Below are positions 1 to 8,041 of a stretch of DNA of 64,000 nucleotides, piece after piece. The number at the start of each line of letters is the position of its first letter. Within the stretch, counting starts at the first letter, position 1. The notes beneath the pieces were generated by a model, which saw only the letters and a program-made list of their open reading frames with translations, did not search any database and was not told where the DNA came from. A program made the translations under genes and the position numbers. Origin of the DNA: Pseudonocardia sp. T1-2H (GTDB lineage Bacteria > Actinomycetota > Actinomycetes > Mycobacteriales > Pseudonocardiaceae). The DNA lies in contig NZ_JBBPCL010000001.1 in the NCBI RefSeq assembly GCF_038039215.1, forward strand, positions 2,356,001 to 2,420,000. The letters are read 5' to 3'.

Positions 1-1
1 G

Positions 2-256
2 CAGGTCACCGGGCTGACCGACGCCGCGGTCGGCGAGGCCGTCCGGCTCCGGCCGGACGGCGTCGAGCTCTGGTTCGGCCTCGGCGCGCAAGGCCGCCTC
101 CTCGCGGCCGCAGGGGTCGGCCCGGGCAACGCGGTGGCCAAGGACGTCCGCCTCGCGGAGATGCTGATCGCCCGCCGCGCGGTTCCGGACCCGGCCGCCC
201 TCGCCGACCCGGCCGTCCCCCTGAAGTCCCTGCTCAGGTCGCCCGTCAGCGCGTGA
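2..256 (+). CDS. Ferredoxin reductase, C-terminal end (partial)
   Basis: Only the last 84 codons are in the window, with the stop at 254-256. The translation carries the C-terminal Reductase_C domain of FAD/NAD-dependent ferredoxin or rubredoxin reductases that feed electrons to P450s and Rieske oxygenases. The typical ending is visible: [20 protein letters not shown] followed by AVPLKSLL. The FAD and NAD motifs lie upstream of the window, so the redox partner cannot be named. The gene converges with the lacI-type gene and overlaps its last 11 bases. Family assignment is fairly safe; exact substrate is unknown. Confidence 0.75.
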   Translation, partial: QVTGLTDAAVGEAVRLRPDGVELWFGLGAQGRLLAAAGVGPGNAVAKDVRLAEMLIARRAVPDPAALADPAVPLKSLLRSPVSA

Positions 257-1274
257 CGGGCGGGGCGGTGGTGCCGCGGACGACGAGCTCGGGATCGAGC
301 GTGATGTCCCTGGCGCCGGTACGGCCTTCGTCGAGGCGCTCGGCGGCGGCGCCGACGGCGAGGCTCGCCATCCGGGCCGCGTCCTGGCGCACGGTCGTGA
401 GGTCGATGTGGTGCAGGCGCGCGAGTGCGCTGTCGTCGAACCCGACGACCGAGACGTCCTGCGGCACCCGGACGCCGGCGCGCAGGAAGGCGTCCAGGAT
501 GCCGACCGCGCACCGGTCGTTGGCGGCCACGATCGCGGTCGGCAGTTCCGGCTCTGCGAGCAGGGCCCGGGCCGCGTCGCCGCCGGCCTGTTCGGTGTAG
601 CGGCCGGGCACGATCCGGGCGAGGTCGTCGAGGCCGTGACGGCGCATGGCGTCCCGGTACCCGCGGCGCCGCTCCGCCGCTCCGGCGTCCCGACCGGCGT
701 CGACGTGCACGATCCGCCGGTGTCCGAGCCCGGCGAGATGGTCGACGGCCTGGCCGAGCCCCGCCGCGTCGACGGTCCGGACGGTGTCCACGGCCGCCTT
801 CCCGCCGCCCGCGCCGCGGCCGAGGACGACGACCGGGAGGGCCGCGCCGAGCTCGCTCAGCCGCGCGGGCGTGGCGACGGAACCCAGCAGGATCAGCCCC
901 TCGCACCGGGACGCCGTGAGCGCGTCGATCGCCTCGTCCTCCGCGCGGGTGGGGGCGACGGCGGTGAGGAGGACCTCGTAGCCGAGCGCTGCGGCGGCCG
1001 GGTAGATCGCCTCGACCAGGTCCGCGTGGAAGGTGTCGTGGACGGTGAGCGTCACGCCGAGCAGCCGGCTGCGGTGGCTGCGCAGGACCTGCGCGCTGGG
1101 GTCCGGGCGGTAGCCCAGCTCGTCCGCGGCCTGCAGGACCCGCGCCCGGGAGCCCTCGCTCGGCCCCGGCGCACGCCGGATGACCAGGGACGCGAGCGCG
1201 CGGGAGACCCCCGCGCGTGCCGCGACGTCGTTGAGCGTGGGGCGCCTGGGCCGCGCGCCGGCGCTGTTCGACAC
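246..1274 (-). CDS. LacI-family transcriptional repressor
   Basis: A LacI/GalR regulator of about 342 residues, the usual family length. The N-terminal helix-turn-helix reads [20 protein letters not shown] and is followed by the hinge region and a periplasmic-binding-like effector domain ([18 protein letters not shown] onward) ending in [15 protein letters not shown] place the start at the GTG at 1274 because GGAGGGAG sits 6-7 bases upstream. A longer frame opens at 1346, but its extra residues are not LacI-like. The gene is divergent from the inositol dehydrogenase-like gene. A perfect palindrome between them (1372-1385) is the probable operator, so I infer control of the downstream oxidoreductase pair by a sugar or cyclitol effector. 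Confidence 0.9.
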   Translation of the reverse strand: MSNSAGARPRRPTLNDVAARAGVSRALASLVIRRAPGPSEGSRARVLQAADELGYRPDPSAQVLRSHRSRLLGVTLTVHDTFHADLVEAIYPAAAALGYEVLLTAVAPTRAEDEAIDALTASRCEGLILLGSVATPARLSELGAALPVVVLGRGAGGGKAAVDTVRTVDAAGLGQAVDHLAGLGHRRIVHVDAGRDAGAAERRRGYRDAMRRHGLDDLARIVPGRYTEQAGGDAARALLAEPELPTAIVAANDRCAVGILDAFLRAGVRVPQDVSVVGFDDSALARLHHIDLTTVRQDAARMASLAVGAAAERLDEGRTGARDITLDPELVVRGTTAPPVTR

Positions 1275-1371
1275 CCTGTCTCCCTCCGCCGGCGCCACCG
1301 TATCCGAGAGCGGTTGGATCGATCTCAGCGACGGTCTTGACGGCATTCGGGCCTAGGTCCCACACTCCCGT

Positions 1372-1385
1372 TTAGAACGTTCTAA
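1372..1385. promoter_or_regulatory. LacI-type operator palindrome
   Basis: TTAGAACGTTCTAA is a perfect 14-base palindrome with the central CG step typical of LacI/GalR operators. It lies 36 bases before the iolG-like start and 98 bases before the lacI start, so one site could serve both directions. Binding is inferred. Confidence 0.65.
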
Positions 1386-1420
1386 GAGGCCTCGCGGGGC
1401 CCGGTGCGAAGGAGCTTCCC

Positions 1421-2416
1421 ATGCTGCGAGTGGCCCTGTTCGGCTGCGGCCGGATCGGCCGGGTCCATGCCGAGGCGGTCGCGGGGCATCCGCGGGCCGA
1501 GCTCGCCTGGGTCTTCGACCCGGTGGAGACGGCGGCCAAGGAGGTCGCGTCGCAGTACGGCGCAGCGGCGAGCACGGACGCCGACGCGGTCCTGGCCGAC
1601 GGATCCGTCGACGCCGTGATCGTCGCCTCGCCGACGCCCACCCACGTCGACCTGCTGACCCGCGCGGTCCACGCCGGCAAGGCGGTGCTCTGCGAGAAGC
1701 CGATCGACCTGGACATCGCGCGCGTCGACGCCTGCTGGGCCGAGATCGGCGCGGCGGACCCGCTGGTCATGCTCGGCTTCAACCGCCGCTTCGACCCGTC
1801 GTTCCGCGAGATCCGGGACCGCGTCACGGCCGGGGAGATCGGCCGGCTCGAGCAGGTCGTGATCATCAGCCGGGACCCGGCGCCGCCGCCCGCGGGCTAC
1901 GTCGCGACCTCCGGCGGGCTCTTCCGGGACATGACGATCCACGACTTCGACATGGCGCTCTTCCTGCTCGGGGACGTCGTCGAGGTCCACGCGATGGGCT
2001 CGAACCTGGTATCGCCGGAGATCGAGGAGGTCGGGGACATCGACGGCGCGGTCGTCACCCTGCGCTCCGCGGACGGCGCGCTCGCCCAGATCACCAACAG
2101 CCGTCGGTGCGCGTACGGCTACGACCAGCGCCTCGAGGCCTTCGGCAGCACCGGCATGCTGATCGCACAGAACCAGCTGCCGACGAGCGTGCGGTACGCC
2201 GGGGCGGAGCGCAGCGAGTCCGCCGCGCCGGTCCTGAACTTCTTCCTGCAGCGCTACGGCCCGGCCTACCGCGCCGAGCTCGACCACTTCGTGAGCGCGG
2301 TCGAGAAGGGGGCCCGGCCGTCCCCGGACTTCGCCGACGGCCGCGCCGCGCTGGTCCTCGCGGACGCGGCGGCCGAGAGCCTGCGCACCGGCCGCACGGT
2401 CCGGGTCGGCGGCTGA
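1421..2416 (+). CDS. iolG: Inositol 2-dehydrogenase-like oxidoreductase (Gfo/Idh/MocA)
   Basis: NAD(P)-dependent dehydrogenase of 331 residues. The Rossmann motif GCGRIG (residues 8-13), the EKP motif with Lys93, and HDFDMALFLLG (His174, Asp175) in the catalytic half are all visible, a pattern close to myo-inositol 2-dehydrogenase (inositol to scyllo-inosose). The start is supported by AAGGAG upstream of ATG. It is followed one base later by a second family member, so the two are co-transcribed and probably co-repressed through the palindrome at 1372-1385. No other iol genes are in the window, so a related sugar or cyclitol substrate is possible. Confidence 0.85.
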   Translation: MLRVALFGCGRIGRVHAEAVAGHPRAELAWVFDPVETAAKEVASQYGAAASTDADAVLADGSVDAVIVASPTPTHVDLLTRAVHAGKAVLCEKPIDLDIARVDACWAEIGAADPLVMLGFNRRFDPSFREIRDRVTAGEIGRLEQVVIISRDPAPPPAGYVATSGGLFRDMTIHDFDMALFLLGDVVEVHAMGSNLVSPEIEEVGDIDGAVVTLRSADGALAQITNSRRCAYGYDQRLEAFGSTGMLIAQNQLPTSVRYAGAERSESAAPVLNFFLQRYGPAYRAELDHFVSAVEKGARPSPDFADGRAALVLADAAAESLRTGRTVRVGG

Positions 2417-2417
2417 G

Positions 2418-3431
2418 GTGACCGTCCGGTGGGGGATCCTGTCCGCGTCCGCGATCGGCCGGGTCGTGGTCCCGGCCGCCGCGGGCGCGCCGGACGCCGA
2501 GATCGTCGCCGTCGCTGCGCGGGACGGCGTGCGCGCCAAGGCCTACGCCGCCGAGCTGGGCATCCCGCTGTCCTTCGGCTCCTACGACGAGCTGCTGGAC
2601 AGCGACGAGATCGACGCCGTCTACGTCCCGCTGCCCATCTCGATGCACACCGACTGGACGGTCCGGGCGCTCGAGGCGGGCAAGCACGTCCTGTGCGAGA
2701 AGCCGTTCGCCATGACGGCGGCGGACGCGGCCCGCTGTTTCGAGGCCGCCGAGCGCGCCGGCAAGGTGTGCATCGAGGGCCTGATGTACCGCCACCACCC
2801 GCAGACGTCGCTGGCCCGCCGGCTCGTCGCGGAGGGTGCGATCGGCAGGCTCGCGGAGATCCGCGCGGTGCTGAGCGTGAGCGTCGAGCCGGACGACATC
2901 AGGCGCACGCCGGCCCTCGGCGGCGGCGCGGTGTACGACCTCGGGTGCTACTGCGTGAGCGCGATCCGGCTGTTCGGCGGGGAGCCGTCCCAGGTCTACG
3001 CGGTGCAGGCCCAGGACGGTCCCGACGGCGAGGACCTGCGGACGGCTGCGGTCCTGACGCTGCCGGACGGCGTGCTCGGGCACTTCGACGTCGGGCTGGA
3101 CCTGCCCCGCCGGGACGAGCTGGAGATCATCGGGACCGGCGGGAAGATCACGATCCCGGACCCGTGGCTCTGCCGGCCCGGCCACATCGAGCTGGAACGC
3201 GACGGCGTGACGGAGCGGCTGCCCGTCGACCCGACGGGGGAGTGGGGCCTCGTCGGCACGGCCGCCGACTCCTACCGGATCGAGCTCGGCGTCGCCGCGG
3301 CCGTGATCGCCGGTGCGGAGCGGGAGTTCGGCCGGGAGGACGCGATCGCCCAGGCCCGGGTCCTGGAGTCGCTTCGCCGCTCCGCGAAGACGGGCCGACC
3401 CGTCCCCACCGCTCGCGTCATGGAGCCATGA
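2418..3431 (+). CDS. Gfo/Idh/MocA family oxidoreductase
   Basis: A 337-residue NAD(P)-dependent sugar-type dehydrogenase. N-terminal Rossmann region (WGILSASAIGRVVVPAA), CEKPF with Glu94-Lys95, and a C-terminal substrate domain with GGGAVYDLGCYCVSAIR, a signature of the D-xylose 1-dehydrogenase / glucose-fructose oxidoreductase branch. The GTG start lies one base after the preceding stop, showing translational coupling. It probably acts with its neighbour on a sugar or inositol derivative, for instance sequential oxidation or epimerisation through a keto intermediate. The substrate cannot be read from sequence. Confidence 0.85.
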   Translation: MTVRWGILSASAIGRVVVPAAAGAPDAEIVAVAARDGVRAKAYAAELGIPLSFGSYDELLDSDEIDAVYVPLPISMHTDWTVRALEAGKHVLCEKPFAMTAADAARCFEAAERAGKVCIEGLMYRHHPQTSLARRLVAEGAIGRLAEIRAVLSVSVEPDDIRRTPALGGGAVYDLGCYCVSAIRLFGGEPSQVYAVQAQDGPDGEDLRTAAVLTLPDGVLGHFDVGLDLPRRDELEIIGTGGKITIPDPWLCRPGHIELERDGVTERLPVDPTGEWGLVGTAADSYRIELGVAAAVIAGAEREFGREDAIAQARVLESLRRSAKTGRPVPTARVMEP

Positions 3432-3502
3432 CGCGAACGTGGAGCGCTTCGGTCCGCGTCGGAGCCACGGCGCGGGGATCCGACGGGGACCGACCTGCGG
3501 CG

Positions 3503-3545
3503 TTGACACCCGATCTCCTGCCGCCCTAGCGTTGCATCGCTCCAA
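3503..3545 (+). promoter_or_regulatory. Promoter and imperfect operator of the second lacI gene
   Basis: TTGACA (3503-3508), an 18-base spacer and TAGCGT (3527-3532) form a good housekeeping-type promoter. An imperfect palindrome, TTGCATCGCTCCAA (3532-3545, 10 of 14 positions symmetric with a central CG), covers the expected transcription start. It is a plausible autorepression site. The start codon follows at 3572. Confidence 0.55.
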
Positions 3546-3571
3546 CACTCGACCAGCGAGACGGGAATCCG

Positions 3572-4603
3572 GTGGCGTCACCGAATGCGGGGCCCGCCCA
3601 GGGCCGGCCGACCCTCGAGACCGTCGCGGCCCGGGCCGGGGTGTCGAAGTCGCTCGTCTCCCTCGTCCTGCGCAACTCGCCGAAGGTGAGTCCCGCCCGT
3701 CGCGAGGCCGTCATGCGGGCCGTCGACGAGCTCGGCTACCGGCCGAACGCCGCCGCCCGCCGGCTCGCCGAGAACCGGTCACGCACGATCGGGGTGCTGC
3801 TCAACGACATCCGCCAGCCCTATTTCGCGGACCTGCTCGACGGCGTCACCCCGGTCCTGCATGCGGCGGGGCAGCACATCCTGCTCGGCGACGGCCGGGT
3901 GGACCGGATGATGGACGAGACCCTGACCTGGTCGTTCCTCGAGCACGGGGTGGACGGGCTGATCCTGGCCGGGTCCGTGCCGATGTCCCGGGCGATCGCC
4001 GAGGTCACCTCGAGGATCCCCAGCGTCGCGGCCGGCGGGCTGGACATCGACCTGCCGAAGGTCGACGTCGTCGCCAACGACAACGAGTCCGGCGGCGAGC
4101 TGGCGGTCCGGCACCTCGTCGAGCTCGGGCACCGGCGGATCGCCCATATCTCCGGCCTGCCGGGGATCGCGGGCCGGCAGCGCCGGGACGCCTACGTGAC
4201 GGCGATGCGGGACTTCGGCCTGGGCGACCACGTCCATGTCGAGGCCGGGGACATGAGCGAGGAGGGCGGCTATCGCGCCGCCGTCCGGCTGCTGACCCGG
4301 CCGGAGCCGCCGACGGCGATCTTCGCGGCCAACGACATGTCCTGCGTGGGAGCGCTGTCCGCGGCGGCGGAGCTGGGCGTCCGGGTGCCGGAGGAGGTGT
4401 CGCTCGTCGGCTTCGACAACTCCGGCCTCGCCAGGCTGCGGGCCCTCTGGCTGACCAGCGTCGACGGCGCGGCCCCGACGGTCGGGCTGCTGGCCGCCCG
4501 CACCCTGCTGGCCCGGATCGAACGGCCGGACGAACCGCGGCGGGTACACCTCGTTCCGCCGCGCCTCGAGGTGCGGGGCTCCAGCGGCCCACCACCGTCC
4601 TGA
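3572..4603 (+). CDS. LacI-family transcriptional repressor
   Basis: A second LacI/GalR repressor, 343 residues, GTG start. The HTH reads [20 protein letters not shown] and is followed by ELGYRPNAAARRL and an effector domain with IGVLLNDIRQPYFADLLDGV and the closing SLVGFDNSGLARLRA. It lies downstream of the two dehydrogenase genes in the same direction, with its own promoter and an operator-like palindrome at the transcription start. I infer that the two LacI proteins bracket and sense different steps of one sugar or cyclitol pathway. Its last codon and stop lie inside a 24-base tandem duplication. Confidence 0.9.
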   Translation: MASPNAGPAQGRPTLETVAARAGVSKSLVSLVLRNSPKVSPARREAVMRAVDELGYRPNAAARRLAENRSRTIGVLLNDIRQPYFADLLDGVTPVLHAAGQHILLGDGRVDRMMDETLTWSFLEHGVDGLILAGSVPMSRAIAEVTSRIPSVAAGGLDIDLPKVDVVANDNESGGELAVRHLVELGHRRIAHISGLPGIAGRQRRDAYVTAMRDFGLGDHVHVEAGDMSEEGGYRAAVRLLTRPEPPTAIFAANDMSCVGALSAAAELGVRVPEEVSLVGFDNSGLARLRALWLTSVDGAAPTVGLLAARTLLARIERPDEPRRVHLVPPRLEVRGSSGPPPS

Positions 4604-4646
4604 GCCCCGCGGACTACTTGCCCCTGAGCCCCGCGGACTACTTGCC
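4600..4646. repeat. 24-base tandem duplication at a gene end
   Basis: The 23-base string beginning CTGAGCCCCGCGG and ending ACTACTTGCC occurs at 4600-4622 and again at 4624-4646, a period of 24. The first copy contains the stop of the lacI gene; the second contains the stop and last codons of the small basic protein on the other strand. Because 24 is eight codons, read-through of the small gene would repeat its Arg-Gly-Lys-stop ending. Confidence 0.8.
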
Positions 4647-4775
4647 GCGGCGGCGGGCCGGGATGATGACGGGGTTCTCGGACGCCGCCGCAGCGGACTT
4701 CTTCTCCGCCCGCTTCTGTTTCAAGGTCTTCCCGGACTTCTTGCTGCTGGACTGGCGCGGTGACTTGTCCGACAT
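4638..4775 (-). CDS. Small basic protein, 45 residues
   Basis: A short gene with ATG at 4775 and a GAGGAG ribosome site five to six bases upstream. It encodes a highly charged peptide: it begins MSDKSPRQSSSKKSGKTLKQ and ends VIIPARRRGK, with about fifteen Lys/Arg residues and no hydrophobic segment. Very similar short Lys/Ser-rich peptides occur in many actinomycetes as conserved hypothetical proteins. The basic composition suggests nucleic-acid or ribosome association, but the function is unknown. Strong ribosome site and GC-rich third positions support it as real. Its 3' end is duplicated (4600-4646). Confidence 0.7.
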   Translation of the reverse strand: MSDKSPRQSSSKKSGKTLKQKRAEKKSAAAASENPVIIPARRRGK

Positions 4776-5108
4776 ACTCAGCTCCTCGGTGCACGTGGCG
4801 GAGTGCCACGCCCGGTGGCGCGCCGGACGGCGCGGGCCGAGCCGGGTCCGCGAGGGACCTGGTCGTCACTGTTCTCCCACCGGTGCTCCGGCGCATCGGC
4901 CATGCGGGTCCGGTCGGGCCGCCCCGCCCCCGGATCGACCCACCTGCCCCTGATCGCACGGATCCGGCGCGGCTCGGTGACGGAGATGCCCCGACTTGCG
5001 CGGACGCAGGGCCCGACTCGCGCGGACGCAGGGCCCGACTCGCGGGTCTCGGCGGTGTCACCTCGTCGGGCCTGGTGACCGTGGAGGTCGATCGGAGAGT
5101 GTGGGGGC
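4776..5108. other. Gene-free interval with short repeats
   Basis: No convincing gene on either strand. It holds a small stem (CGTGGC/GCCACG, 4794-4810) upstream of the small basic protein gene and a 22-base direct repeat described separately. It must contain the promoters of the small protein (leftward) and of the quinone oxidoreductase (rightward), but I cannot place them with confidence. Confidence 0.5.
4991..5044. repeat. 22-base direct repeat, about 2.5 copies
   Basis: Copies at 4991-5012 and 5013-5034 differ at one base (CCGACTTGCG versus CCGACTCGCG, each followed by CGGACGCAGGGC), and a third partial copy runs 5035-5044. It lies 65 bases upstream of the quinone oxidoreductase start. 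It could be slippage or a multimerised regulator site. Confidence 0.75.
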
Positions 5109-6077
5109 ATGCAGCGTGTGGTGTGCCGGGCGTTCGGCGACGTGGAGGACCTCGAGGTGGTCGAGGAGGCGGCGCCCTCCCCGGGGCCCGGCGAGGTCCT
5201 GGTCGAGGTCGATGCGGCGGGGGTCGGCTTCGTCGACGGGCTGATCGTCCGCGGGCTCTACCAGGTGCGCCCGCCGCTGCCCTTCACCCCGGGCTCCACG
5301 GTCGGGGGCCGGGTCGTCGCGCTCGGCGAGGGCGTGTCGGCGCCCGCCGTCGGCACCGCCGTCGCCGGGCTGGCCACCGGGTTCGGCGGGTTCACCTCGC
5401 ACGCCGTACTGCCCGCGAGCACCGCCGTACCGCTACCCGACGGCGTGAGCGCCGAGACCGCGGTGACGGCGATCGAGAGCTATTCGACGCTGGTGTTCGC
5501 GGTGACCCACCGGGTCGCGATCGGCGAGGGCGAGTGGGTGGTCGTCCTCGGGGCGGGCGGCGGGATCGGGCTGGCCGCCGTCGACGTCGCGCGGAGCCTC
5601 GGCGGCCGGGTCGTCGCGGTGGCGTCGTCGCAGGACAAGCGGCAGGCGGCGCTGGCCGCGGGCGCCGAGACGGCGATCGACTACACGGACCTCAAGGACG
5701 GCATCCGCGCCGCGACGGGCGGTGGCGCCGACGTCGTGGTCGACCCGGTCGGCGGGCCCGCGGCCGAGTCCGCCCTGCGCGCCCTGGGCACCGGTGGCCG
5801 GTTCTGCGTGCTGGGTTTCGCGTCGGGGGAGATCCCGCGGCTGCCCGCCAACATCGTGCTGCTGCGGAACCGCTCGGTCGTCGGCGTGGACTGGGGGGAC
5901 TGGGCCCGCACGGACGGGGACGCGGCCACCGAGCTCGTCGCGGACGTCCTCGGCCGGATCGCCCGGGGGGAGCTGCACCCGCCGCGGCCGCAGGTCTTCC
6001 CACTCGTCGAGGCGGGGAAGGTGTTGCGGCTGTACGCGGACCGGGCCGTCACCGGGAAGATCGCCCTCGCCCCCTGA
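5109..6077 (+). CDS. NADPH:quinone oxidoreductase-like (zinc-independent MDR)
   Basis: A 322-residue medium-chain dehydrogenase/reductase of the quinone-reductase branch. The N-terminal GroES-like half (LEVVEEAAPSPGPGEVLVEV) lacks the zinc-ligand cysteines of alcohol dehydrogenases. The nucleotide motif GAGGGIGLAAVDVARSLG lies at roughly residues 145-162, followed by DVVVDPVGG. Such enzymes reduce quinones or alpha,beta-unsaturated carbonyls with NADPH in the cytosol. It stands alone and is followed directly by a hairpin terminator at 6078-6104. Substrate unknown. Confidence 0.88.
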   Translation: MQRVVCRAFGDVEDLEVVEEAAPSPGPGEVLVEVDAAGVGFVDGLIVRGLYQVRPPLPFTPGSTVGGRVVALGEGVSAPAVGTAVAGLATGFGGFTSHAVLPASTAVPLPDGVSAETAVTAIESYSTLVFAVTHRVAIGEGEWVVVLGAGGGIGLAAVDVARSLGGRVVAVASSQDKRQAALAAGAETAIDYTDLKDGIRAATGGGADVVVDPVGGPAAESALRALGTGGRFCVLGFASGEIPRLPANIVLLRNRSVVGVDWGDWARTDGDAATELVADVLGRIARGELHPPRPQVFPLVEAGKVLRLYADRAVTGKIALAP

Positions 6078-6104
6078 TTCGGCGCCGGGGCGGGTCGCGC
6101 CGAA
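6078..6104 (+). terminator. Hairpin terminator
   Basis: TTCGGCGC (6078-6085) pairs perfectly with GCGCCGAA (6097-6104) across an 11-base loop, starting at the base after the quinone oxidoreductase stop. There is no T tract, as is common in GC-rich actinomycetes. Confidence 0.65.
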
Positions 6105-6295
6105 GTCGCTCGACCGGCAGGCCCGACGATCCGGCGGGGGAGCGGTACGGTGAGCGCGTTCTCCCGGCGCTCGATCCGGACCCTGTCGCGCTCCGTGCCA
6201 CCGCACCTGCGCCGACGGGATGGTCCTCGCGATCGACCCCACCACGGTTCCACCCGCACCACGGATCCCGGCCCGCCGTGGCTGAGGCGGGTGCG

Positions 6296-7006
6296 GTGAC
6301 GAGGGCGGTCCTGCTCGGGTCCCGGGATGCGGACCAGCGCGCGCTCGCCGAACGGCTGCGCCGGGCCTGCGTCGACGGGCTGGACGTCGACGGCGCCGCG
6401 GTCTCGGTCCTCACGGCGAAGACCGCCCGCGCGACCCTCTTCTCGACGGACCCGACGGCGGACCTGCTCGAGGAGCTGCAGTTCTCCCTGAACGACGGGG
6501 TCTGCATCGAAGCCGCGACGTCCGGGGCGCCGGTCATGGTGTCGGACATGCACCACGGCACGGAGACCGAGCGCTGGCCGGTGTTCGCCGCGGCGGTGGC
6601 GGAACGTGCGACGGTCGGGGCGCTGTTCGCACTGCCGTTGCAGTGGGGGGCGGTGAACGTCGGGGTGCTGGATCTCTACCGGGTCCGACCGGGCGGGTTG
6701 ACCGTGGCGGGCTGTGCGGACCTGCTCCGGGCGGTGGACATCGTGGCGTTGCTGGTCATCGACAGGCTCACGGTCCCCGCCGAGGCGGCCGGTCGGGAGG
6801 ACGCGGACGGATGGCCGGAAGGCGGGTCGGGTACCCATGACGAGGTGCACCAGGCGACCGGGATGGTGCTGGCGCAGCTCGGGGTGGACTGTGTGGTGGC
6901 GCTGTCGCGAATGAGGGCGTACGCCTTCGCCGAGCAGCGGTTGCTCGTCGAGATCGCCCGGGACGTCGTGGCGCGCAGGCTGCGGTTCACCGAGGACATG
7001 AGCTGA
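6296..7006 (+). CDS. GAF-ANTAR antitermination regulator
   Basis: A protein of about 236 residues. A GAF domain covers roughly residues 30-160 (SLNDGVCIEAATSGAPVMVS, then GALFALPLQWGAVNVGVLDL), and a C-terminal ANTAR RNA-binding domain covers about 180-235 (EVHQATGMVLAQLGV and the helical tail RLLVEIARDVVARRL). ANTAR proteins bind paired hairpins in nascent RNA and prevent termination; the GAF domain senses a ligand or partner. I choose the GTG at 6296 after GAGGCGGG; a GTG at 6278 is also in frame. It is followed 34 bases later by a second GAF-ANTAR gene and then a kinase, suggesting one signalling locus. Confidence 0.85.
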   Translation: MTRAVLLGSRDADQRALAERLRRACVDGLDVDGAAVSVLTAKTARATLFSTDPTADLLEELQFSLNDGVCIEAATSGAPVMVSDMHHGTETERWPVFAAAVAERATVGALFALPLQWGAVNVGVLDLYRVRPGGLTVAGCADLLRAVDIVALLVIDRLTVPAEAAGREDADGWPEGGSGTHDEVHQATGMVLAQLGVDCVVALSRMRAYAFAEQRLLVEIARDVVARRLRFTEDMS

Positions 7007-7040
7007 TGCGGCACCGGCTGAAACCACAGGGGGACGGGGA

Positions 7041-7796
7041 GTGGGCGTGAACGCGGAACTGAGCGACCGGGAACGGCGGATCGGCCGGGCCTTCGTCGCG
7101 CTCGCCGACACGATGGTCGACGACTACGACGTCATCGACCTGCTGAACCGGCTCGTGGGCTACAGCGCGGACCTGCTCTCCGCCGAAGCGGCCGGGCTGG
7201 TCCTCGCGGACAACCGCGGCGCGCTGCGGGCGGTCGCGGCGTCGAGCGAGGACGCCGAGCTGATGGAGCTGCTCCAGCTGCAGAGCGACGAGGGGCCGTG
7301 CCTGGACTGCTACCGGAGGTCGGCCGTGGTCCGCGTCGACGACATCGCCGAGGCCGCGGACCGATGGCCCGCGTTCGTCGCCGCGCTGGAGAACAGGGGT
7401 GCGTTCCGGTCCGTGCACGCGCTCCCGCTCCGGTTGCGCGGGCAGGCGATCGGCGCGTTGAACCTGTTCCACCACGCGCCCGGTCCGCTGCCCGAGGACG
7501 ATCTCGTGCTGGGCCAGGCGCTCGCGGACGTCGCGACGATCGGGATCCTCTCCGAGCGGTTGATCCGCCGCGGCGAGGTCGTCAACGAGCAGCTGCAGAC
7601 CGCCCTGAACAGCCGGGTCGTCATCGAGCAGGCGAAGGGCGTGCTGGCCCAGCACGCCGGGGTGGACATGAACGAGGCGTTCCACCTGCTGCGCCGCTAC
7701 GCCCGGGGCAACAACCTGCGGCTCGCGGACGTCGCGCGCCGGCTCACCGTCGGTGGTCTCGATCCCGCGGTTCTGCTGGTCTCTCGTCAGGCATAG
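7041..7796 (+). CDS. GAF-ANTAR antitermination regulator
   Basis: A 251-residue protein with a GAF domain at about residues 20-170 (LQSDEGPCLDCYRRSAVVRV, then SVHALPLRLRGQAIGALNLF) and an ANTAR domain at about 185-245 (LNSRVVIEQAKGVLAQHAGV and AFHLLRRYARGNNLRLADVA). The VIEQAKG motif is the classic ANTAR signature. GTG at 7041 follows a purine-rich stretch; GTG at 7047 is an alternative start. It is the middle gene between another GAF-ANTAR protein and the multidomain kinase. By analogy with systems where phosphorylation drives ANTAR dimerisation, the kinase could be its input, but that is inference. Confidence 0.9.
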   Translation: MGVNAELSDRERRIGRAFVALADTMVDDYDVIDLLNRLVGYSADLLSAEAAGLVLADNRGALRAVAASSEDAELMELLQLQSDEGPCLDCYRRSAVVRVDDIAEAADRWPAFVAALENRGAFRSVHALPLRLRGQAIGALNLFHHAPGPLPEDDLVLGQALADVATIGILSERLIRRGEVVNEQLQTALNSRVVIEQAKGVLAQHAGVDMNEAFHLLRRYARGNNLRLADVARRLTVGGLDPAVLLVSRQA

Positions 7797-8041
7797 CCTC
7801 CCGCTCCACGTCCGGCGCGCGAGATCCGGGGAGTGCGTCGACCTCGGCCGGGGTCGGCGAGCCGGCCGAGCGGCCTCGTCGCGATGGGCCTTTCGGTCGA
7901 ACAGTGGCCGCTCGCGTGCCCGTGGACTCCACCGCACGGGCGTCGACGCGGAACGTGCGGCAGAATCGGTTGCCCACAACCTTTCGTCGCGCCCGGCGCG
8001 GCGGCCCCCCGACAGGCTGTGGCCCGAATCGAGGTGTGCCG

